Source of the DNA: Thermococcus barophilus MP
GTDB lineage: Archaea; Methanobacteriota_B; Thermococci; Thermococcales; Thermococcaceae
Length of the DNA: 64,000 bases
Assembly: GCF_000151105.2 (NCBI RefSeq)
Contig: NC_014804.1
Span: 1,946,079 to 2,010,078, forward strand
Direction: 5' to 3'
A program made the position numbers and the translations under genes. The notes below the pieces were generated by a model. It saw nothing but the letters and a program-made list of their open reading frames with translations, was not told where the DNA came from and did not search any database. Positions 17,442-26,500 of the stretch are shown in pieces. Each line of letters begins with the position of its first letter. The stretch's first letter is position 1.

Positions 17442-19883
17442 TTAAAAAGGATGAAGCTCTAAAATGTTCTCAAGTATATCCAATGCACGTTCGAGCCCAT
17501 AAGTGTACTCCAATGCTCTTAATATATCAAGGGTTGCTTGTAAAGGCCTTGGCTCTTTTTGCAGATCATAAGTTTCCTCAATTATTCTGAGCATCTGCTC
17601 CTCTTTATCCTTCATGCCAGCAACGTGATATATGAAGAGAACATTTGCATAGGTGGCTCTTGAGTATCCATATCCAACTTCGCCTTTGAATCTTCCGTTT
17701 TCTTCTTGCTGTTCTGAAATCCACTCGGCAGCTTTTTTAATTGCAGGTAAAACCCTTTCATCTTTGCTGAGCTGGTAGTATCTCGCTAATCCAAAGGCTG
17801 TAACAATAGTTCCACCTAAGCTCTTCTTCCAGCTTCCATCTTTTCTCTGCTCTTTGAGGATCTTTTCGACTAAGTTATCTGTTGTGGTCTCATTTAGGAC
17901 TCTAAGTTCGTAGAGGATTGGCAGCATCTGTGCTTCAGCGAATAAGTCTCCTTTTTTGTCCTTTGGTGTTGTCATTATGTAGTCGCCCTTTACTCTGTTT
18001 CTTAGATAGATGAGGGCTTTGTCTTTTCCTTCAAAGGGTAAGTCTTTGAGTGGCTCCATTGTGAATGCGGTGTATAATGTGAAGTCATTTGGCGGGATTC
18101 CTTCGGGAAAGCCTCCGTTATCCAACTGTCTGTATGCCAACCATTTAAGCAGCCATTGGTATCTCTCTTTAAACTTCTCATTGCCAGTTTTTTGATAAAG
18201 GTATGCGTATAGCTGGGCAATTCTTGCATTAAGGAAAAAGTCAGCCTTGTAACCGTCATCAAAATCTGCATAATTAAAGCCAGTCCAGAACTTTTCCAAG
18301 AAGTTAACAACTGCCGAGTATTTTCCAGTATAGCTGAGTGGGTTTAAGTCGTAGGGCTTTAGTGGTGGGTTTGGGATGAACTTGTAGATTTCGGAGTTTC
18401 CATTTACAAATAGCGTTTTGAAGTGAGTATCATAAGCTATATATTCCATTAATCCATATTTAATCAGACCCAGGCTCCTCATTCTCCTATCCGAATAAAC
18501 ATAGGTCACATTATACTTTTCCATGAGTTTATATGTTCTTTCTCTTTGCGTTGTTCCAAACATTGTTACAACGTCATTATACGCTTGTATTGCTTCTCTG
18601 GGATTGGGAGCTTTTTCAAAAAATCCCTGATATACTTTTTTCCACATGACTATGTCTTTTCTGTGGGTGTTTCCAATTAGGAGATAACCAACATCCCACC
18701 ACGTAAGGAAGACTGCATCTGGGGGAGTGTTCTCTCTAATCCACTCAAAAGCTTCTCTGTCTTTTACTGTTGGGGGGATTATGTATTTATATGAGGAATA
18801 AGCTCCTTGGACAATTGGGATTATAATTAGAACGGCTATAATTACTGCTCTTGTTTTCTTGCTCAGAACGATCCTCTTAAACAGCTCAGAGCCTTTTCCG
18901 CTTGTATCCTTGATCACAGTATTCAGCCAAGTGTTCAGGCTTGGGAGGAAATCATCGTAGAAAAATTCAGCAGCCATAATTGAAAGTGGCAACGAAGCAT
19001 ATGGATCTCTGAATCTGAATGCTATTGCACCGGCGATCATGAAAGTCCATGCCCACAATGCAATTCCCTGTCTTATGGGGTCGCTTTTAATGTATTTCTT
19101 AGTTGCAAGGATTCCAAAGATTAATTGAACAACACCAATCCATTTAAGGTATCCCAAAGCTGTGACTTCTTCTTTTGGCATTCTCAAAAGAAGGCTGGCA
19201 ATAAAGCGATGTATTGGGGGGATAAAGTATAATATGAGAGCTATCAGCACAGCCAAAGCAAAATAGTGTAGGTTTTTCTTTATCCAGGGAATTAGATAGA
19301 CAAAGAGCATTATTACAGCAACAGCAACGAAGAAAACCCAACCTCTGTGGGTTAGCATGTAAATTGGCAATAAAACCAATAATCCTATTATATATTTATA
19401 GTTCCAGCTTTTAAGAAACTTCACAAGAAGTATCATTCCAGTTATGAAAAGAACAAGTCCAAGGTTTTCTGGAATATATAGACTTGTCCTATATACAAAA
19501 TTTGGAGCAAAGGCAAGAAAAGTCGTGGCTAATATTGCTTTTTTGTTATCCCTAAAAATTTCCTTTGAGAGTAGATAGAAAAGCCCTACGCTTATCGTGC
19601 CGTAAACCGCTGGGAGAATAAAGAAGGTATACTCGGTTGAAAAGAGCCTATACACAAGAGCTCCAACTATGTGGAAGAGGGGGGGATAGCTGTATGCTTT
19701 AAGCCCGAGGAGTGAGCCAATGTCCTTTGAAATCACGCCTATCCCTTCATTGACGATTCTCAGGGTTATGTCCCTGTGCAGGTATTCATCATACACCGCC
19801 AGCAATAGGGTTCTGTGAGGTATGAGTCTTAATATGAATGATGTTATGAGCAACAAAATGAGGTATATTTTTTCCTTCTTCAC
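17442..19883 (-). CDS. GT-C (STT3/GT39-like) membrane glycosyltransferase with C-terminal alpha-toroid domain
   Basis: An 813-residue protein. About 12 transmembrane segments (to about residue 370) form a GT-C-type core, with an acidic motif in the first loop (VYDEYLHRDI). A soluble part follows that contains WWDVGYLL, close to the WWDYG motif of oligosaccharyltransferase STT3. Residues about 540-813 form a helical repeat domain with QLDNGGFPEG-, KDGSWKKSLGGT- and ENGRFKGEVG-like blocks, typical of alpha-toroids (terpene cyclase and prenyltransferase type). It probably transfers sugars from a lipid carrier on the outer face of the membrane; donor and acceptor are unknown. GTG start with GGGGTG 6 nt upstream. 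It is transcribed away from two Wzy-like genes. Confidence 0.72.
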   Translation of the reverse strand: MKKEKIYLILLLITSFILRLIPHRTLLLAVYDEYLHRDITLRIVNEGIGVISKDIGSLLGLKAYSYPPLFHIVGALVYRLFSTEYTFFILPAVYGTISVGLFYLLSKEIFRDNKKAILATTFLAFAPNFVYRTSLYIPENLGLVLFITGMILLVKFLKSWNYKYIIGLLVLLPIYMLTHRGWVFFVAVAVIMLFVYLIPWIKKNLHYFALAVLIALILYFIPPIHRFIASLLLRMPKEEVTALGYLKWIGVVQLIFGILATKKYIKSDPIRQGIALWAWTFMIAGAIAFRFRDPYASLPLSIMAAEFFYDDFLPSLNTWLNTVIKDTSGKGSELFKRIVLSKKTRAVIIAVLIIIPIVQGAYSSYKYIIPPTVKDREAFEWIRENTPPDAVFLTWWDVGYLLIGNTHRKDIVMWKKVYQGFFEKAPNPREAIQAYNDVVTMFGTTQRERTYKLMEKYNVTYVYSDRRMRSLGLIKYGLMEYIAYDTHFKTLFVNGNSEIYKFIPNPPLKPYDLNPLSYTGKYSAVVNFLEKFWTGFNYADFDDGYKADFFLNARIAQLYAYLYQKTGNEKFKERYQWLLKWLAYRQLDNGGFPEGIPPNDFTLYTAFTMEPLKDLPFEGKDKALIYLRNRVKGDYIMTTPKDKKGDLFAEAQMLPILYELRVLNETTTDNLVEKILKEQRKDGSWKKSLGGTIVTAFGLARYYQLSKDERVLPAIKKAAEWISEQQEENGRFKGEVGYGYSRATYANVLFIYHVAGMKDKEEQMLRIIEETYDLQKEPRPLQATLDILRALEYTYGLERALDILENILELHPF

Positions 19884-19939
19884 TTCTTACACCCCTAACT
19901 CTTTTAACATGAACTTTGCCTTATTAAATTGGTGGTGAA

Positions 19940-20965
19940 ATGAAATCCTTAAAACTCTTTAGCTTAGCGTTCTTTTCCTATCTCCTTCTCATGCTCTGTT
20001 CTCATTTAGTTCTTAAAGAATACTCTGCTTCTCGAAGCATGCTTCCGCTGTCTCTTGCAGTAATACTCATCTTTTACGCCTGTTTTGTGGTTGGATACTT
20101 CAGACCCCCATACCTACCAAGTGAAGCTGTGTGGATTGTGATATTTTTGCTGGCAGTCTATTTTGCTCAATACGTTGTGTTAGCACCAGTTGGTGTGGTG
20201 TTCTTGTATCTCCTTCTTAAATATGAACCTGAGTTTTTCAGGAAATTCTCTTGGTTCGTCTTTTTGTTGGGTGTTGGTGTGATTGCTTCCATTTATCTTT
20301 ACGCTGGAATTCCCTTCTTTGAGTATCAGATTCGGTTCAGATTAACAGAGGTACTCACGTTATCTGCATATCTGCTTTTAACGGCAATAGCGTTTGAACA
20401 AAAGGAGAGACTTAGGTTCTTATACTTCTTTGTCTCTTCTATCTTGCTGTTTATGTCGACTTTTCGTTCTCTTCTTGTCCTTATGTTTTTAGCCTATGTA
20501 ATCCCGTATTATCTCTCTGGAAGAATTAAGATGCGGGAGATACTTTTGGGGATTCTTGTTGGGATGGCTGTTTTAATCTTAAGCGGTAATCTTGAGAGGT
20601 TTTTGGTAAGAGTCGGCTTTACTTTTCTTATTTTTGAGAACCTTGTTAAAATTTCACTACCCTTTGGATTTTACCATGGTTCCCTGCTTCTCAGCTACTC
20701 TCCTGGTAGGAAAATAGCGTTTATGTTCACCCTAAATAGGAACATATATTCGTCTTTCATTTTTGGACAGGCTGTTGCTGATTTTGGAATATTTGGAGTG
20801 ATTGAGGCATATCTTTTAGGAGCGATACTTAAGTACTCTGAGAGAGATATAAGCTCTCTGACAGTTGTTCTCTCTCTTTTAATTTATCTTATTGAAGTGG
20901 GAATTGACGCTTTTGTTTTGGCTATTTTGCTGTTCTTTGGCATTAATTTATGTCCAGAAAACTAA
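19940..20965 (+). CDS. Multi-TM membrane protein, possible oligosaccharide polymerase (paralogue 1)
   Basis: A 341-residue, very hydrophobic protein with about 10 transmembrane helices. The C-terminal region FGQAVADFGIFGVIEAYLLG resembles the late motif of Wzy/O-antigen-polymerase-like proteins (a DFG-x2-GV block inside a helix). That is inference by eye; no catalytic residue is certain. It is a clear paralogue of the next gene: both begin MKSLKLFSLAFF and share the FRSLL, LVRIGFTFLIF and ADFGIFGVIEAY blocks. The ATG is preceded by GGTGGTG. The head-to-head neighbour is a GT-C glycosyltransferase, which fits a role in surface glycan or lipid-linked oligosaccharide assembly. Confidence 0.65.
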   Translation: MKSLKLFSLAFFSYLLLMLCSHLVLKEYSASRSMLPLSLAVILIFYACFVVGYFRPPYLPSEAVWIVIFLLAVYFAQYVVLAPVGVVFLYLLLKYEPEFFRKFSWFVFLLGVGVIASIYLYAGIPFFEYQIRFRLTEVLTLSAYLLLTAIAFEQKERLRFLYFFVSSILLFMSTFRSLLVLMFLAYVIPYYLSGRIKMREILLGILVGMAVLILSGNLERFLVRVGFTFLIFENLVKISLPFGFYHGSLLLSYSPGRKIAFMFTLNRNIYSSFIFGQAVADFGIFGVIEAYLLGAILKYSERDISSLTVVLSLLIYLIEVGIDAFVLAILLFFGINLCPEN

Positions 20966-21030
20966 AACCAAGATAAAATGAACACCAATCCTTTTTAAAT
21001 TGTGGGTTTAATTTAGTAACTGGTGATAGC

Positions 21031-22071
21031 GTGAAATCTCTAAAGCTCTTTAGCCTGGCATTTTTTACCTATCTCGTACTCACCCTCTATACCAATGTAT
21101 TTCTTAAGGATAAGTTATATGGTGCTGAGCTTGACATGTCCAGAATATGGGTTGCATTATTGGTTGTGATTCTATTCTTTGTTTTCCTCGTAGCTGGATA
21201 TTTAAAGCCCGCTGAGCTTCCTGCTTGGGCATACTGGTTAATGCTTTTTGTGTTCTCTTTTGCTCTCCCCCTTTATGGTGTCATTGCAGTGGCATTTATT
21301 TTCCTATTTTCAATGAAATACAATCCATTTGAAAAGCATGCTCATATCTGGTTGATTCTCTCGATAATCCTATTGGGCTTTATTTATCTTTTAAGAGGGA
21401 TTCCACTTTTCAATTGGGGCTTGAGGTTTGGATTGAGCAAGATCCTTGTGTTTTTAGCTTTTCTAAGTGGTGTTTCACTGGTTTACGTGAATTGGAGTAT
21501 CAAATTTAAAACTCTGGTTTTTTTGATTCTTGAAATGCTGTTTTTCCTTGGAACCTTTAGATCACTTATGCTCCTTATATTCCTGATGTACATCTTGCCT
21601 CTTTACTTTGAGGAAAGACTTACCTTGGATAAAATCTGTCTCGCCATTCCGGTGTTTTTACTGATTCTTTATCTCAGTGGAAGCTTGGAGGGGTTATTAG
21701 TTAGGATTGGATTTACTTTCTTAATTTTTCATAATTTGGTACATATATCAATGCCCTTTGGAATCTTTCATGGGAAACTTTTGCTCCACAGCGATCCAAG
21801 ATGGAGAATTGCATTCATGTTTACTCTTAAAAATAGGTACACCTACTTTCTTTTTGGACAAGCTGTTGCAGATTTTGGGATATTTGGAGTGATCGAGGCT
21901 TATTTCATTGGAACTTTGCTTAAGTTATCTGAAAGGAATCTCAAGACAGCAACAATTGTTCTCTCAACCATAATCTACGCCATTGAAAGTGGAATCGATG
22001 CATTTCTGCTTTCAGTTTTAATTCTCTTTGGTGCACTCTACTCTAAGACAAATATCAAAACACTAAAATAA
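21031..22071 (+). CDS. Multi-TM membrane protein, possible oligosaccharide polymerase (paralogue 2)
   Basis: A 346-residue protein and a tandem duplicate of the previous gene, with the same N-terminal MKSLKLFSLAFF, the same order of about 10 transmembrane helices and the same C-terminal FGQAVADFGIFGVIEAYFIG. GTG start with GGTGATAGC before it. The gap between the copies is 65 nt and includes a possible TATA (ctttttaaattg, about 20992-21002), so each copy may be transcribed separately. The copies have diverged most in the N-terminal half after the first 15 residues. Function is inferred only from the Wzy-like motif and from context. Confidence 0.65.
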   Translation: MKSLKLFSLAFFTYLVLTLYTNVFLKDKLYGAELDMSRIWVALLVVILFFVFLVAGYLKPAELPAWAYWLMLFVFSFALPLYGVIAVAFIFLFSMKYNPFEKHAHIWLILSIILLGFIYLLRGIPLFNWGLRFGLSKILVFLAFLSGVSLVYVNWSIKFKTLVFLILEMLFFLGTFRSLMLLIFLMYILPLYFEERLTLDKICLAIPVFLLILYLSGSLEGLLVRIGFTFLIFHNLVHISMPFGIFHGKLLLHSDPRWRIAFMFTLKNRYTYFLFGQAVADFGIFGVIEAYFIGTLLKLSERNLKTATIVLSTIIYAIESGIDAFLLSVLILFGALYSKTNIKTLK

Positions 22072-22103
22072 CTATCTTGTCAAATTATTTCCGGTGGTTT
22101 AAG

Positions 22104-23261
22104 ATGAATCCCGTTGAAGAGGCTTTGAAAATAAAAGATCAGATCATAACATGGCGCAGAGATTTCCATATGTACCCAGAGCTCAAATATGAAGAGGAAA
22201 GAACCTCCAAGATCGTGGAAGAACACCTGAGAGAGTGGGGTTATAAAATTAAGCGTGTTGGAACAGGAATAATAGCTGATATCGGAGAGGGTGATAAAAG
22301 AATAGCCCTTAGAGCGGATATGGATGCTTTGCCTGTTCAGGAGGAGAATGATGTTTCATACAAGTCGAGAGTTCCGGGCAAAATGCATGCTTGTGGTCAC
22401 GACGCTCACACCGCCATGCTCCTAGGAGCAGCAAAGATCATGGCCGAATATGAGGATAAGCTCCAGAATGGTGTTAGATTGATATTCCAGCCGGCTGAAG
22501 AAGGGGGCAATGGAGCGCTAAAGATGATTGAAGCCGGTGCTCTGGAAGGGGTTGATGCGATCTTTGGAATACATGTATGGATGGATTTGCCGAGCGGAGT
22601 TTTTGGAATTAGGGAGGGACCGCTCTTAGCGGGGGCTGGGACATTCAGCATTAAGATAAGGGGCAAAGGAGGCCATGGGGCTGCACCGCACGAAACTGTT
22701 GATCCAATACCACTTGCCGCTCACGCAATTTTGGCATTCCAGACGATTGTGAGCAGAAATCTCAATCCAATTGAGACAGGAGTTGTGAGTGTGTGTGCAG
22801 TCCAAGGGGGCACTGCTTTTAACGTTATTCCAGAGGAAGTTGAAATGAAAGGCACTCATCGCTTTTTCAGTGAGGAGGTTAGGAAGCTGATAGAGAAAAG
22901 AATGGATGAAATTTTGAGAGGTCTCACTTCAGCTCATGGGGCAACATATGAGCTTGATATCAAGGAGCTTGTTCCACCGACGATAAATCATCCAAGAATG
23001 GCAGAGTTTGTGAGGAGGGTTGCTTTAAAATATGGCATGAGTGTTGGAGAGGTTGCCAAATCTATGGGTGCAGAAGATTTCGCTTATTACCTACAAAAAG
23101 TTCCAGGGATGTTTATACCTTTGGGAATTAGAAACGAAAAGAAGGGCATAGTCTATCCTCATCATCACCCAAGATTTGATGTTGATGAGGATGTCCTTTA
23201 TTTGGGTTCTGCTTTGGAGGTGGCGTTGGCATTTGAGTTTTTAAATTTGTTGGAGGAGTAG
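22104..23261 (+). CDS. M20 family metallopeptidase (amidohydrolase/carboxypeptidase, CpsA-like)
   Basis: About 385 residues. M20D-type zinc enzymes of this kind hydrolyse N-acyl or peptide bonds at the C-terminus; thermostable archaeal members act as carboxypeptidases or aminoacylases. Metal ligands are visible in order: ALRADMDALPV and MHACGHDAHTAMLLG, the EEGGNGALKM acidic pair, GIHVWMDLPSG, and MGAEDFAYYL near the end, with a C-terminal YPHHHPRFD. The dimerisation/lid domain occupies the middle (about 170-290, GKGGHGAAPHETVDP). The start ATG 22104 has GGTGG 5-6 nt upstream; the longer TTG start at 22077 has none. It is cytoplasmic (no signal peptide). Confidence 0.93.
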   Translation: MNPVEEALKIKDQIITWRRDFHMYPELKYEEERTSKIVEEHLREWGYKIKRVGTGIIADIGEGDKRIALRADMDALPVQEENDVSYKSRVPGKMHACGHDAHTAMLLGAAKIMAEYEDKLQNGVRLIFQPAEEGGNGALKMIEAGALEGVDAIFGIHVWMDLPSGVFGIREGPLLAGAGTFSIKIRGKGGHGAAPHETVDPIPLAAHAILAFQTIVSRNLNPIETGVVSVCAVQGGTAFNVIPEEVEMKGTHRFFSEEVRKLIEKRMDEILRGLTSAHGATYELDIKELVPPTINHPRMAEFVRRVALKYGMSVGEVAKSMGAEDFAYYLQKVPGMFIPLGIRNEKKGIVYPHHHPRFDVDEDVLYLGSALEVALAFEFLNLLEE

Positions 23262-23442
23262 GAATGCATTTGGACATTTTCTGTTTATTCTGATTACTTA
23301 TTTGTTTAGTTTTTAATGATATCGGCTGTCTAATTTGATGCTTTTACAACTGAATATTGATTACTTTACAAAGTTTGATAAATATACATGAATGGCTTAC
23401 ATTGATATTTAAAGATCAAAATGAAACTTTACTCATAGAAAT

Positions 23443-23495
23443 GTTTATATTTTTGACTGGGTTAGTATATCATTGAACAATTGTAGTCGGAGGTG
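23443..23495 (+). promoter_or_regulatory. Promoter and ribosome-binding site of the large subtilase gene
   Basis: TATA tttatattttt (about 23444-23454), predicted transcript start near 23473, and a strong GGAGGTG at 23489-23495 placed 5 nt before the ATG. The rest of the 240-base gap behind it (23262-23440) is AT-rich with no feature I could support. Confidence 0.6.
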
Positions 23496-23500
23496 TACGA

Positions 23501-26500
23501 ATGAATAAAAGGACAGTGAGTCTTCTAATTGTATTGTTGATGATCCTTTCAGCAATTCCAGTAGCTTTGCCAGTAACGTTGGTGAGTGCCGAGAATACTC
23601 CACAGGTCACTCACACGATAACAAAGGTGAACGCTGTTGCAAAAGAACCAGAGAAAACAGCACCACCGATAACTAAAATAGAACCAGAGTTGCTTAAAAT
23701 TCTTGAAGGGAAAGTCACTGTTAATGTTCCAGAGGTCAATGGAGAAAAACTGTTGCCTATTCATATAGTAGCATTATCAAGTATAGACTCTAAATTAAAG
23801 GGAATCCAAATTGTTGGCAAAAGAGAAATAGCAGGGATGGTAGTGTATCTTGCTTTGGTTCCAATAAAAGAGGAATACAAAAAAGTTCTCCTCAAAATAG
23901 CATCATTACCTGAGGTTGAAGCAGTTACCAGGACAAACCCGTTTGAGCCGGTGGGTACATTTGAAGAACCAGACGCTAAGAATAGCATAACAACCAAAAC
24001 GATACAGATCAGAATTCCGGAAATTAGGAGAAAGATAGATCTATCAAAATTAGAGAAGTTCTCGGTTAAAAAGCTCAAACTTCCAGAGATTATGAAGCTG
24101 AGAGAGAAAAGCCCCTTGAGAAGAGGAGAATTAAAGATCACAGAAAGGGAAAGCCTAAATATTGAAAACCCAATAAAACCAGCAGACTACTTTGCAATCT
24201 ATCACCATGGTTCCTGGAATACATGGCTTAACTTGGGGATTACTGGAGCTGGAGTTAACGTTGCTGTTATAGACAGCGGCGTTGACTTTGGAAATCCAGA
24301 TCTACAAGACGCCTATGCCGTGGAGACTAATCCATCCTCTCCATACTATGGCTGGCCAATAGCGTTTAGCGGGCACTCAATGATATGGTACTTGCTCTTC
24401 AACTACACGTTCCCAACATATATCTATTCGTGGTATGCTGATACCTCTATAGAGCTTCCATACTTCTTGGTATATGGAAATGTCAGCATCGGCTACAAGG
24501 GCAACTTTACCACAGTATTCACGTCAATGAGCTTGGCCAATATTGAAAATGATGCAGAAAGAGCGGCATTCATTAATGAAACTCTGGCATGGATGGGAGT
24601 TACAAACTCCAGCAAAATCTTGCTTGTTGACGATGATGGTGGATGGACCCTTGATGAGTTTTATACAGCAGCTCTTGACATCTTGGGATTAAACTACACA
24701 GTATATGAAGTCCCTTATGGTAGCAGCGGTCCAAATGCAACCGTTTTAAGTCAATATGACGCCGTTATATGGTTCACTGGGGATACCTATCAATATACAC
24801 TGACCCAAAACGATACAGCAAACTTAATGGCATACTTGAACAATGGGGGTAAGCTTTGGCTTATAAGCCAAGACTTGCTTGAGGAGCTTCCGTTAAATGA
24901 CACCTTTGTAACAGATTATCTCCACGTTGCTGGTGTTGACCCGGATTATCCGGTTCCAACAATAATAAAGATGGCAAATAATACCTACAAAGCTAAGTCA
25001 ATATACTATGGGTTCTACGGAAGCCTTACAGATGCATTTGCTGATTTTGTATTTCCAGATAACGAATCACAAGTTCTTGCAGTGGGATATGAAGCAATCG
25101 TCGGTATTCAGTGGATTGATCCAGACACAGGAAATGTGACCCAAATAACTTACATGAAGTTCCCAATGAATGAAACCCTTGGAGTCCCGACAAAGAGTGG
25201 AATATTCCACTTTGGATTCCACCCGGACATTGCTCTCTGGGTTGACTGGAATGGGGGCTATATCATTGTAGCGGATCCAGAGAACGCTACAAAATATGAT
25301 ACAGTTTATGCTGACATAACACCTATGCTCGTAGATGCAGGAAGCATAACCTTGGAGTATCTTGACTTCAATGAGGATTCTGGTCATACTAAGGATAATC
25401 CTGTTATACAGGTTGACTTCTGGGACACATTTAATGACAGGTTTGGCCAGGATGGATATGCTGATCTTTCAGGCGGACTAATATACTTCATAGCTGATGG
25501 AGTTAATCCAATCCCATATGAAGATGTTGTTTCATCAAACTGGGGACTTCCAATGCCAATTCCAGAGAACGGTGACTTGGTAGCATTCATGATAGGCAAT
25601 GTCTATGTTGCCGGTGGAGATCATGGAACATTATGTGCTGCTGCTGTAGGGGCAAGAGGTAGAACATTCTATGGTCTAACATTTGGTAATGCCATTGGTG
25701 CAAAGATAATTGCAGAAGGTTCACTCTACCAGGGAGGAAGCTGGATTGATTATGTGTTCTTTGCTGTTGAGGGCTATGATGGAATTCCAGGAACAGGAGA
25801 TGAGGCATTAGTAGTTAGCAACAGCTATGGTGCTTCATCAGTTATTGCCAAAGGATACACATGGGATGACAGATTCCTCTACTGGATAACACACTTCTAT
25901 GCTCCGCAGGTAAGCTTCTTCTTCGCTGCAGGAAACGGTGGTCCGGGTTACGGAACAGTTACAAGTGAGGGAGCTTCGCCAGGAGTTATAACAGTAGGAG
26001 CAGCAGTTGAATTTGGTTATAGAGCACTCTTTGGATATGACGATGGACCTTGGGGATACGAGCTTGCTAACTATGGAGACGTCGTATGGTTCTCAAACAG
26101 AGGTCCAAATGCCCTTGGACAGGTAGATCCAGATGTCTTAGCTGTCGGTGCCTATGCTCTCGGAAGCCTTCCACTAAATGAAGTTGGAGATGGTTTCTGG
26201 GCCAGCGATCTCTGGGCAGGAACGAGCTTAGCAACGCCTATGGCTGCAGGTATTGCTGCTTTGGTGTATGAAGCATATTATTCAGCTCATGGAACATGGC
26301 CAACAGCAGAGGAGGTTAAAGAGATACTCATGAGCACTACCAAGAACGTCAATCATGATGTCTTCAGTCAGGGTGCAGGATTTCTGGATGCCTACAGAGC
26401 TGTGCAGGCGGCATTAAACTTGGATGGAATAATTGTGTCACCATCAATGTGGCAAGCAGGAGAAACAGAGTATCCGGCATTTGCAAATGTCATTTATCCA

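Noticed and set aside
19940..22071. Tandem paralogues read as a mobile element or prophage holins
   Set aside because: No terminal repeats, transposase or phage genes nearby; both are full length with normal promoters and ribosome-binding sites.
23280..23400. C/D-box-like pieces (tgatat, ctgt, gatg, ctga) before the subtilase gene
   Set aside because: Boxes are incomplete and spacing is wrong; no closing stem.
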